A DNA stretch of 47,020 nt from an uncultured Bacteroidota bacterium (GTDB taxonomy: Bacteria; Bacteroidota; Bacteroidia; Chitinophagales; LD1). Where the stretch lies: positions 1 through 47,020 of the forward strand of contig CAIOTH010000043.1 in NCBI GenBank assembly GCA_903861145.1, written 5' to 3'. The position numbers and the translations under genes were made by a program. Of this stretch, positions 8,423-16,399 are shown piece by piece (within the stretch, counting starts at the first letter, position 1; the number at the start of each line of letters is the position of its first letter). The notes beneath the pieces were generated by a model. The model was not told where the DNA came from. It saw nothing but the letters and a program-made list of their open reading frames with translations, and searched no databases.

Positions 8423-10639
8423 TTATTGTCGGCATTGTAATGTTATACCAGCGGCAATGCCCGGCCTGGCATTTAGTTTAAGTTTCTTAACCAGTTTATC
8501 CTTATTGGCAACTATCATATTATTGGTAACCTCGCCCTCATAAATGTCAACTTCGCAAGTATTTGGCGGATGGGCTCCCATGTTCCACGCTTTTGATACA
8601 AGTATGTTTTTTTTATTGGGGTCTAAGTCTACCACAACTTTTATAGCCTGAGAATATGAATAAGGCGTAATAACATGAATCATTTGTTGGTTAACAATAA
8701 CACGATCGTTAAAAATGAGTGAAACGGTATCGCCATCTTCATCTTCATCATCAAAAACAAACATGGTAAACTTGCATCCTTTGCCTTCGGGTAAAGGGAC
8801 CACGTGCTGGTAATCTATTGTATCATTAAAACCCGTGCTTGCCGGAAGTTTAGTGGGTATAGTAATTGCCGCAACTGGTGCTATAGTTGGTTGAGGGGGT
8901 GCCTCGCCCAACGGTTTAATAGTTACATAAAAAGAGCGAAGTATTGAATTGCCTGCCTCATCTTCGGCGTGGTAAGTAATTTTAGTGGTGCCCATTTTGA
9001 AAAAGCTTCCACTTGGTAACCCATCAACCAGCCGTATCTCTTTTATATGGCAATTGTCGCTGGCGGTGGGTTGGTCGTATTTAAATTTGATACCGGCTTC
9101 CGCGATGCCAATTACAATTACTGTATCGCGTGGAATTTCGAGCGTGGGGTTTTCGTTATCGATTACTTTTACGGTAAAAGAGCACTGCTTGTCGCCCGCT
9201 TTATCGGAAGCCGAGAATGTATTAATGGTTGAACCTACCGGAAAGAAATACCCCGATGTAGCGCCGGCCGTTTGTTTAAGTGCGATATCGTTTGCGCCGG
9301 TAATTTTAGGTGCGGTATAATTTACATTTGCCCCGCATTTGCCTATGTTATTACTTACCACTATATCTGATGGACAATTTATTTTCCATTCTGTAGCAAC
9401 CGGTGTTTCGGATTCTACTATTACTTTGAAACTACATTCAGCGGTGTTGCCTGAAGGGTCTGATGCTTTATAAGAGATAGTAGTTACGCCAATTGAAAAT
9501 TCGGAACCTGACTGCGGACCAGAAACCTGGGTTAATAATACGTTCGGGCAGTTATCTGCATAAGTGGGTGAGGGGTAATTCACCTTTATGGTTTTAGAGC
9601 CGGCTGGGCATTTTACTTTCATATCCGCCGGGCAAACAATGCTGGGAGGAGTTTTATCGGTTACTATAATGTCGAATGTTGAAGTCCGTTTTCGTCCATA
9701 ATTATTGCTTGCGAGAAAGGTAACAGATGAGCGACCTACTGGAAATTGAGAGCCGCTACTGATGCCATTTACCTGTTTAAGTTCTGTGGTACCACAAGCC
9801 GTAGTTACAATTGGAGGAGAGAAGACAACAGTAGACGAACAAGTATTGGCATCTGCAATTTTTTCGATGTTTGCCACCGGCGCCATACGCACGTCCTCTT
9901 CAAACCTACTGCCGGTTTTATCGTTGTATAACGCTTGTATTTCGTTTAGTTTTAGCGCACGGTTGTAAATTCTGAGGTCATCCAATGCGCCTGAAAAGAA
10001 TTCGGTTTTGCCGGGTACATCTTTGGCAATGTTTAATGGAAGTTTGTTGGGGACAAAATTTGTGGTATAAATGGTATCCCATATTTTGGAACCGTTTAAG
10101 TAAACCTCTACTGCTTTGCCATCATAAGTAACAGCGCAAAAATTCCAAACGCTAAAATTTATGGGGTGCATCATAAAATTGGGATCAACTTTAGTAAATG
10201 CAGTACTTATAGAGGACGAACTGAAATTCATTTTTTCGTTTTGAAAAAGCTGAACCCGATATTGCGGCATATCGTTGGTTTCGGTAGGCAAATCACCTTT
10301 GCATATTAATGACAGCCATTTTGAATCGGGACTTGCAGGGTTAGGTTCTATTCTAAACCATGCAGCCACTGTAATTGCATTGACGGGACTTTCAAGACTT
10401 GCTGAACTGGGAATAGTTATGTAACCATCAACGCCGTTAAAACTCATGGCACCGCAGTTGTTTCCAAAACGGTCGGCAGTAGCGCCAACACCACCTATCA
10501 CCATGCCATTGTTGTTATTGCCGCTGGCATCATTGGCTTCGCCGTTAAGCGGATAATAAGCAATTAAACCTGTGCTCGGTAGCTGCGAAAAAACAGAGAG
10601 GGTAATACAGAATAATATAAGACTTAGGTAGATTTTCAC
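8423..10639 (-). CDS. secreted LamG-domain and HYR-repeat surface protein
   Basis: A 738-aa protein with signal peptide MKIYLSLILFCITLSVFS. A LamG/concanavalin-like domain spans about 22-230 (LIAYYPLNGEANDASGN, LDDLRIYNRAL). Four HYR-type beta-sandwich repeats follow (about 248-577), each ending in variants of the FPVG...TFLAS / FSIGVTTISYKASD pattern, with paired cysteines. The last about 150 residues form an extra domain with an acidic stretch (DDEDEDGD) that could bind calcium. No C-terminal T9SS sorting tail is evident. Such architecture usually means a carbohydrate- or protein-binding adhesin. It sits inside the NAGPA-like operon, 69 bp after the 10709 gene and 10 bp before the 7318 gene. 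Confidence 0.85.
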   Translation of the reverse strand: MKIYLSLILFCITLSVFSQLPSTGLIAYYPLNGEANDASGNNNNGMVIGGVGATADRFGNNCGAMSFNGVDGYITIPSSASLESPVNAITVAAWFRIEPNPASPDSKWLSLICKGDLPTETNDMPQYRVQLFQNEKMNFSSSSISTAFTKVDPNFMMHPINFSVWNFCAVTYDGKAVEVYLNGSKIWDTIYTTNFVPNKLPLNIAKDVPGKTEFFSGALDDLRIYNRALKLNEIQALYNDKTGSRFEEDVRMAPVANIEKIADANTCSSTVVFSPPIVTTACGTTELKQVNGISSGSQFPVGRSSVTFLASNNYGRKRTSTFDIIVTDKTPPSIVCPADMKVKCPAGSKTIKVNYPSPTYADNCPNVLLTQVSGPQSGSEFSIGVTTISYKASDPSGNTAECSFKVIVESETPVATEWKINCPSDIVVSNNIGKCGANVNYTAPKITGANDIALKQTAGATSGYFFPVGSTINTFSASDKAGDKQCSFTVKVIDNENPTLEIPRDTVIVIGIAEAGIKFKYDQPTASDNCHIKEIRLVDGLPSGSFFKMGTTKITYHAEDEAGNSILRSFYVTIKPLGEAPPQPTIAPVAAITIPTKLPASTGFNDTIDYQHVVPLPEGKGCKFTMFVFDDEDEDGDTVSLIFNDRVIVNQQMIHVITPYSYSQAIKVVVDLDPNKKNILVSKAWNMGAHPPNTCEVDIYEGEVTNNMIVANKDKLVKKLKLNARPGIAAGITLQCRQ

Positions 10640-10708
10640 AGTACTTTATATTCTTTGGAGCGTTGACTTTTTAAAATGGAAAATGGTTTTGATCCCTGAG
10701 TTGACTAC

Positions 10709-11602
10709 CTATTCGTAATAATAAACCAACAGATTGGCAGCATCCTCACAGCTTTTTTTTCCTTGTATATCGGTACGTTTAGTGCCTCCCTGATCGAATA
10801 AATCAAACACATCCTGGTCGCCGGTATCGAGGTTTATCATAAACACAACTTCGTCCATCTCTCTCCCTTTTTTCAGAAAATTATAAACCGCTTTTGTTCC
10901 TTCATACAACGTGTTGGCATCACTAATGCTGGTATTGACTATAATGTGAACCAACTCGCCATTGTATTTGCATACCGCTAAAAACCGTCTTTCTCTTTTA
11001 TAGCAGGCTGTTGGGTGGGCCGTGCAATCAGGGTCAAGCACTTTTAGTTGGTCTTTATACACCAGTAGGTGGGTTTGAAAAGTAGTGGCCTCCATTTTTT
11101 GGGCACAACTAATAAACATCTGACGCTCGAGCGCATTGTTTACATCATATTGTTGTTGAACGTTATCGCAGGTTATACCTACCTTTTGCTCTTTAATGCT
11201 TGACACTGCAATGCCGCCGGTAGCATATACAATTACCAGCCCTCCATACGAATTTGGTTTTTCGTTTACAACAACTCCATTGTCAATAGTTAAACCTTCG
11301 GGGATAGATTTGTTTAGATAATTTTCGTATGCGCCGCTGGTTACTAAAATGATAGAACGGCCTTTACGCCATTTCTGAAATCGATCATTTACTGATTGGT
11401 TTCCTTCTTTATACGCAAAGTATTTTGCCTTTACCCGGTTGTTAGCCCGATTCATGGTTACGCAGGTGTATTTTTTGCCTTCGTAAATCATGGTTGAAAT
11501 ATCAACATCTTTTGCAGAGTAGGGAGAAGAGGGAGGGCTAGCCGGATGAAATGATGTAAGAACTATGAAACTAAAGATTATAAAAACATTCCTCATGGAC
11601 AT
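10709..11602 (-). CDS. secreted protein with a divergent NAGPA-like domain
   Basis: A 297-aa protein with an N-terminal signal (MRNVFIIFSFIVLTSFHPA). No direct family name is obvious, but the middle follows the NAGPA/DUF2233 order seen in two operon neighbours: VTSGAYENYLNKSIPEGLTI, then DNGVVVNE, a GGL strand, ATGGIAVSS, a later basic position (RERRFLAV) and NLDTGDQDVFDLFDQGG in the place of the family LDGG motif. I therefore infer a third, distant member with the aspartate kept. Several Cys (CVTM, CDN, CAQK, CTAHPTACY, CKY, SCEDA) suggest disulfides. It follows the 11619 gene by 16 bp. Confidence 0.7.
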   Translation of the reverse strand: MSMRNVFIIFSFIVLTSFHPASPPSSPYSAKDVDISTMIYEGKKYTCVTMNRANNRVKAKYFAYKEGNQSVNDRFQKWRKGRSIILVTSGAYENYLNKSIPEGLTIDNGVVVNEKPNSYGGLVIVYATGGIAVSSIKEQKVGITCDNVQQQYDVNNALERQMFISCAQKMEATTFQTHLLVYKDQLKVLDPDCTAHPTACYKRERRFLAVCKYNGELVHIIVNTSISDANTLYEGTKAVYNFLKKGREMDEVVFMINLDTGDQDVFDLFDQGGTKRTDIQGKKSCEDAANLLVYYYE

Positions 11603-11618
11603 TTAATTTATGGCTGAA

Positions 11619-12338
11619 TTATTGTTTTCGATTTTTAAAGAAACGAGAAATGGCCTGAATAACTATTATCTGCTCAATGAGCAAAATGATGAACCCCAGG
11701 AGTAATGCAATTTTTAAAGAGGTACTTGCCACTTGTAGGCGGTCAATAAGGTAAACCCATTTTCCGTTTGATAAATTATAGAGCACCTTGGTCATATTGG
11801 AGGCCGGTACCGATTCGGGGTTGGCTTTATATTCAACCAAACGATTGAGCATGCCGGCTATTACCGGATCGTTTTGTAGCTGTGGCGCCGACTTTACGGT
11901 ATCGGCCACCTTATCGGCTACATAATCTAACCAGCTAGACCCAATAGCTTTGTACAAAATTGGGTCTTCGGCATAAAAATCGCCCACATCCGTATATTTT
12001 GAACCCAGTGTAAGTTTGCCAAGTAAATACGCCATATCAAACCCCGAAGATTTTTCCTTTTCCTGCTCTTTCAATTTTGTTGTTAGCGCCGTAAACAGTA
12101 TTTGAGCAGAGGGAAGTTTGAGCGAATCCATAACACGTTTGTAATTTCTTATCTCACTGATGTTATCAGGATCAATGCCTGCCAAAAATTGCCCATAAGG
12201 GAAGCTTTCAACAACATGCGCAGTATCAATTTGACTGAACAAGGAGTAATTTATTCCGGCCTTTGCTACAAAGCACCCTGCCACGAGAATTACCAGGGTG
12301 CAATATTTTTTTATCTGGCAGATTTTAAATTGAAGCAT
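11619..12338 (-). CDS. membrane-anchored protein of unknown function
   Basis: A 239-aa protein with an N-terminal hydrophobic segment (TLVILVAGCFVAKAG, about 15-29), a soluble, mostly helical middle region, and one strong C-terminal transmembrane helix (IALLLGFIILLIEQIIVIQAI) ending in a basic tail SRFFKNRKQ. The topology suggests an exported domain tethered to the inner membrane with a short cytoplasmic tail. I recognise no family. It is the first gene of the five-gene minus-strand operon that holds the NAGPA-like and LamG/HYR proteins, and may be their assembly or anchoring partner; this is inference from position only. Confidence 0.6.
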   Translation of the reverse strand: MLQFKICQIKKYCTLVILVAGCFVAKAGINYSLFSQIDTAHVVESFPYGQFLAGIDPDNISEIRNYKRVMDSLKLPSAQILFTALTTKLKEQEKEKSSGFDMAYLLGKLTLGSKYTDVGDFYAEDPILYKAIGSSWLDYVADKVADTVKSAPQLQNDPVIAGMLNRLVEYKANPESVPASNMTKVLYNLSNGKWVYLIDRLQVASTSLKIALLLGFIILLIEQIIVIQAISRFFKNRKQ

Positions 12339-12550
12339 GAGAAACTCAGGTTTAAGGAATATAACTAATGATACCCAAAAATAATTTTAACCTGTCATAT
12401 TCAGTCGCAAACGATATCATGAACCCTTATTGGCAAATATAAAAATCTATTTAGACAAAAGTTTGAAGCTAACGCGGGCTAATTTTCCCTTAAAGGCACT
12501 ATTTCGGGGTTATTTTTATATTTAGTGGCTCGTTTAAACTGATTGATGAA

Positions 12551-14896
12551 ATGATGGCTTCGAAAACTAAACTTTCCGTTTTATTCATCATTTTGCTTTT
12601 GGCTCAATCAACAACCGCGCAAATATTGAAGGATTGGCAATGGGGTGATGAAACCGAAATTTATAATGACGGCATAACCCAGGTTAGTATTAGCTTTTTC
12701 AGAGCGCCTACCAGTTGTGATAACGGAGGAAAATCAAACCGGTTCAGATTTAACATTACAGGCAGCCTCAACCCCGCAAGCAAAACCACAGAAATAAAAC
12801 TTGAGTACATCAACTGCGAAGGCAGAACGGTGGGTATTACCGAAACACTGAACATTGGCAAAACCGGGCAATTGGGCAATGTTGAAAGTATTGATTACCG
12901 GTTTACCGGAAGCGCGGTATTAAGTGTAAATAATATTACGGTAGGGCCTATAGGTATACGCGTCAGCGGCCCGCAATCTTTATGTTCGGGCCAAAGTATA
13001 TCTCTTAGCAGTAAATTGATTGGATCAAATGACTCATTAAGTTATCAGTGGCAGGAGAGTAGCGATAATAATAAATGGAAGGTAATTGATAGCGCGAACG
13101 CACCTATTTATAATACTCCACCGATAAGCGGGAAAAAATATTTCCGATGCGTGGGCGTAAGGACAAATGATAGTGCTGCTACTAAGATTTTTTCAAACGC
13201 GTTGGTGATAAGCGTATTTAGTCCTGCTATTTCAATTTTGGGAAACAGCCATATTTGCAGTGGCGGTAAAGTAAAATTTACTGCAGCTTTATCAACTAAT
13301 GAAATTGCCGGAAGATACCAATGGCAGAAAAGCACGGATAATTTAAAGTGGAGTGATTTGTCAGGTGATACCTCAAGTAGCTATTTAACACCTAAAGTAA
13401 CGGCCGAATTATATTTCCGTTGTGTGTTTACGCCTACCGCAACCGGGTGCTCGCCTTCGTTTTCCAATGCTATTAAGAGTATAATTTTGGCTACTCCGAA
13501 GGTGGCAATTACCGGCGAGAAAAATATTTGCGAAGGAGCTTCTGCATCTTTAACCGCCAATGTTATGGGCGAAAATACAGGCGGATACCAGTGGCAAATG
13601 AGTAACGATAACAGAAACTGGAATGACCTGGAGGGTGCCAACGCAAATAAATTTTACTCTCCGCCATTAAACCAGGCTTCTTATTTCCGTGCCAAGTACC
13701 GTTTAAATGAGGATGGGTGCCTCGCGGTTATATCGAACCCCATGAATATTACAACTTTGGCAGCGCCGCCCTTAAGTGTTTCGAAAAGCAAGGTAATTAA
13801 GCCAGGCAGGAGAACGGTTATTTCGGCCAAGGCACTTATTAAAACAGCGGATGGGCATTACCACTGGCTTTCGAGCAGCAATGAGTATTATGGGTGGAGC
13901 GATGTACCGGGGGCAACCGATTGCAAATATAAAACTGCTAAGGTAAATTCTACTATGTACTACCGGTGCGTTTATAAATCAAAAGATAATCAGTGCGAGG
14001 CTACTTCCGCAATTGTTACAATAGGCATTAAACAAAATAAGAATGCCAATGCAACCGGTAAGGATGCTGAGAAGAAGTGGAGTGACCGTTATGATAATAC
14101 TAAGCAGTTTGTTCAAATGGGTTTTGGGTTAGGTGCGGAGTATTGCCAAAATCCTTTTACATCTGCACACACCAATACCCAAACTGGCGCCAGCAGCTCG
14201 GTTAGTACAAGCGATAATCAGGCGTTAAACCTTAATGGGCTAGGATTAAAGGGCGAGTTTGTAATACATCCCTACATCAAAGATTTTTTTAGCGTAGGAT
14301 TGAATGTGGGCGGGGCAGTGGGTACTTCGCCGGGCGCAATTCATGATGTTTTTAGTAACACCAATAGTACCGGTGCTATTTTGAGTGAAAGCTATTTATA
14401 TAGCCGCCTTGATTTTGGAGGAGAGTTAGCATTTGGCAGCGCAGCATTTAAATTGTTGTTTAAGTATAACACCGGCATTCAGACTAATGATTTTTCCAAA
14501 AGCATAACAACCCAAACCAGTAATATTTTTATTCCGGGCAATACAACAGACCAATACAGTGTTAATGAGCAATTCAGACGAGAAACCTTGAGTGGAGGGT
14601 TTAGAATTGGACCCTACTCGGCTACCCATGTTCATATTAAAAGACCTGTGAGCCTGGATTTGCTTTATAATCTTGCCCGGGATTATAGTTGGAATTGGCA
14701 ATCGGCAAAATGGAATTACGCTCCGGTATCGGATTGGCGGATGGGGATAGGTTTGGGCCTTTGGGTGCAAAGTGCTTTGAAAATCGGGTTCGACATGAAT
14801 TTTGATGCGAACTCGATACTTGCCACGCCGGGGCAACCGCAATCGGGTACAACCATCCAGGTATCGCTTATCTATAACAGAAACTGGTTTCACTAA
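12551..14896 (+). CDS. four Ig-like domains fused to a predicted outer-membrane beta-barrel
   Basis: A 781-aa exported protein (signal about 1-24, ending TTAQ; Met1 or Met2 may be the start). Residues 25-135 form a beta-rich N-domain. Four Ig/PKD-like repeats follow (about 136-222, 223-313, 314-405, 406-498), each with a YQWQ.S.DN..W core and a YFRC-like closing strand with paired Cys. A charged linker (NKNANATGKDAEKKW) leads to about 270 C-terminal residues of alternating beta strands (FVQMGFGLGAEY, FSVGLNVGGAVG, LDFGGELAFG) that look like an outer-membrane barrel. It stands alone and divergent from the 12338-6575 operon across 212 bp. Adhesion or glycan binding is likely, but unproven. Confidence 0.75.
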   Translation: MMASKTKLSVLFIILLLAQSTTAQILKDWQWGDETEIYNDGITQVSISFFRAPTSCDNGGKSNRFRFNITGSLNPASKTTEIKLEYINCEGRTVGITETLNIGKTGQLGNVESIDYRFTGSAVLSVNNITVGPIGIRVSGPQSLCSGQSISLSSKLIGSNDSLSYQWQESSDNNKWKVIDSANAPIYNTPPISGKKYFRCVGVRTNDSAATKIFSNALVISVFSPAISILGNSHICSGGKVKFTAALSTNEIAGRYQWQKSTDNLKWSDLSGDTSSSYLTPKVTAELYFRCVFTPTATGCSPSFSNAIKSIILATPKVAITGEKNICEGASASLTANVMGENTGGYQWQMSNDNRNWNDLEGANANKFYSPPLNQASYFRAKYRLNEDGCLAVISNPMNITTLAAPPLSVSKSKVIKPGRRTVISAKALIKTADGHYHWLSSSNEYYGWSDVPGATDCKYKTAKVNSTMYYRCVYKSKDNQCEATSAIVTIGIKQNKNANATGKDAEKKWSDRYDNTKQFVQMGFGLGAEYCQNPFTSAHTNTQTGASSSVSTSDNQALNLNGLGLKGEFVIHPYIKDFFSVGLNVGGAVGTSPGAIHDVFSNTNSTGAILSESYLYSRLDFGGELAFGSAAFKLLFKYNTGIQTNDFSKSITTQTSNIFIPGNTTDQYSVNEQFRRETLSGGFRIGPYSATHVHIKRPVSLDLLYNLARDYSWNWQSAKWNYAPVSDWRMGIGLGLWVQSALKIGFDMNFDANSILATPGQPQSGTTIQVSLIYNRNWFH

Positions 14897-15124
14897 GCGT
14901 TTTCCAATTGTGGTGGCGGTTGCATCCTAATTTTTAAATAACGCAACTTTCTACCAGAAGAGGTTCTTTCTACCTATAAATCCATTTATCATACAAGGTA
15001 TTGTTTGTAATGCCTATCATACTTTGGCTCAAAATCAACGGGTATTTTGTTTTGCTAATGAAACCATTGATAACAAAGGAAACTAAGGTGTGATATGAAA
15101 AATAAAAAGTAGTGTAGTGTATTG

Positions 15125-15146
15125 AAAATCAAATTGATTTGATTTT
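15125..15146. promoter_or_regulatory. perfect 10+10 bp dyad, possible operator
   Basis: AAAATCAAAT and its exact reverse complement ATTTGATTTT flank a 2-bp centre (TG). The dyad covers the TTG of the adjoining promoter, which is where a repressor would act. It is not followed by a T-run suited to termination at a nearby gene end, so an operator fits better than a terminator. Confidence 0.45.
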
Positions 15147-15164
15147 TGAAATGCTTTAAATTTG
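15134..15164 (+). promoter_or_regulatory. Bacteroidota-type promoter (TTG-N20-TAAATTTG)
   Basis: TTG at 15134-15136 and TAAATTTG at 15157-15164 match the -33/-7 consensus of the Bacteroidota primary sigma factor, with a 20-bp spacer. Transcription would start near 15171 and run into the truncated gene at 15237. This promoter seems intact although its gene is not. Confidence 0.45.
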
Positions 15165-15236
15165 CGAATGTGTAATACAAGCTATAGCTCGTAATTTACA
15201 CTGAACGTTATATCGGCTTTTAGCGTAAAGCTAAGT

Positions 15237-15683
15237 GTGATGTATCGTGTAACCAAAGGATGTTTGACCCACAGTAAAAATTGCACTATTAGCCGCAAGC
15301 TGATGGGCAATTTCGGACAATCCTTTTTTACAAAGCTTATAACCTGCCTGATTTCACTCCTTCTAATAGATAACTCTTACGCGCAAATTACGGTAACACA
15401 AAATTCGAATGCAACAGCGTTAACACAAATGCTTGTTGGCTCCGGCGTAACTATTAGCAATGTTACCATGAATTGTAATACCGCCGCCAGTGGCACATTT
15501 ACCAACGTATCGAGCAATATTGGCTTAAGCCAGGGAGTTGTTATGGCTACGGGTAAAGTTTCCAGTAAATATACCCCAGTTTTCTTATTTCAAGTGCGCA
15601 ATTATGCACTCACAGTATCATTATACGTGGGTTGTGTTGTTTTTGATTCAGTTTTACAACATTTAATTTGTTCCATACGCTAA
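15237..15683 (+). pseudogene. truncated choice-of-anchor-L surface protein remnant
   Basis: The frame codes for 148 aa. A signal peptide (FFTKLITCLISLLLIDNSYAQ) is followed by about 55 residues typical of the start of a choice-of-anchor-L domain (ITVTQNSNATALTQMLVGSG, NIGLSQGVVMATG). After about 15575 the family pattern stops and the rest (PVFLFQVRNYALTVSLYVG...) looks unrelated, ending at a stop. Full-length members are usually several hundred residues or more, often with a gliding-motility/T9SS tail. ATG 15303 (MGNFGQ) is a better start than 15237. I read this as a gene cut by deletion or insertion, leaving promoter and signal peptide in place. Confidence 0.6.
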
Positions 15684-15801
15684 ATGAGATAATAATGTAG
15701 ATGTTATCTGTATATAAATCAATTGATTATGTGCATGGTCCATCGGTCCACGACTTTGAGTAGGTAAATTCTGCTGTGGGTAATAAAATTGCTAAAGTTT
15801 G

Positions 15802-16356
15802 TTACCGCTCCACCCTTCCTACTTTATAGAAGTGCTTTTTATAGTAGGGTTCCTCCATATCGCTGATAATAACACCTGCGTGGGTTGAGGCGTGTGCGAA
15901 CTTATTGTTTTGAAGATATATGCCAACATGCGATATCTGCCCCTTTTTGATTTTGAAGAAAAGGATATCGCCCTCTTGCGCATCGGTCAATCCCTTCTTC
16001 AGTAATTTACACTGTGTAAGTATGGCACCGGCACTCGGCCCAAGTGTTTTGCCATATATTTTTTCGTAAAGCATATTTACAAAATGCGAGCAATCAATGC
16101 CATGGTCGCTATTTCCGCCATACCTGTAACAGGTTCTGTACCACTTAAATACCTCGTTGTATAGTTTGATATTGCCTGCCTGTTGAAGATCAATGGATTT
16201 GCGCTGATAGAACGAATCTATCTTCATTGAGTCAAGATCTTGCTGCGTAAATGAGGGTTGCACAACCGCAAGTGAGTCACTGGCATCCTGCGCCCTTACT
16301 AGCGAAGCCAGGAGACAAAAGAGGATGGCCAACAAATTTCTTTTGTAATAATGCAT
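15802..16356 (-). CDS. NlpC/P60 family cell-wall peptidase, exported
   Basis: A cysteine endopeptidase that cuts peptidoglycan stem peptides. Using ATG 16356 the protein (184 aa) begins with a clear signal peptide (MHYYKRNLLAILFCLLASLV, ending about residue 22). The C-terminal NlpC/P60 domain has the catalytic Cys at about residue 89 in HGIDCSHF, the His in ISHVGIYL, and a third polar residue in the KFAHAST stretch. The longer frame to 16395 only adds 13 residues before the signal. It lies 43 bp downstream of the amino acid permease on the same strand, but no functional link is obvious. Confidence 0.88.
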   Translation of the reverse strand: MHYYKRNLLAILFCLLASLVRAQDASDSLAVVQPSFTQQDLDSMKIDSFYQRKSIDLQQAGNIKLYNEVFKWYRTCYRYGGNSDHGIDCSHFVNMLYEKIYGKTLGPSAGAILTQCKLLKKGLTDAQEGDILFFKIKKGQISHVGIYLQNNKFAHASTHAGVIISDMEEPYYKKHFYKVGRVER

Positions 16357-16399
16357 TTGCACTTGAGTTTCGAAACTTAAAGACGTTATGCTCAAAACT

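Larger units (their letters stand above)
14897..15236. other. 340-bp intergenic stretch with no gene
   Basis: The region between the Ig/barrel gene and the broken gene at 15237 has no convincing reading frame and no tRNA-like structure. Its right half holds a perfect dyad (15125-15146) and a Bacteroidota-type promoter (15134-15164), described separately. The left half (14897-15120) shows nothing I can assign; no terminator hairpin is visible behind the 14896 stop. Confidence 0.6.

Noticed and set aside
14426-14893. 155-codon minus-strand frame opposite the Ig/barrel gene
   Set aside because: It lies wholly inside a gene with clear protein features on the other strand and shows no domain of its own.
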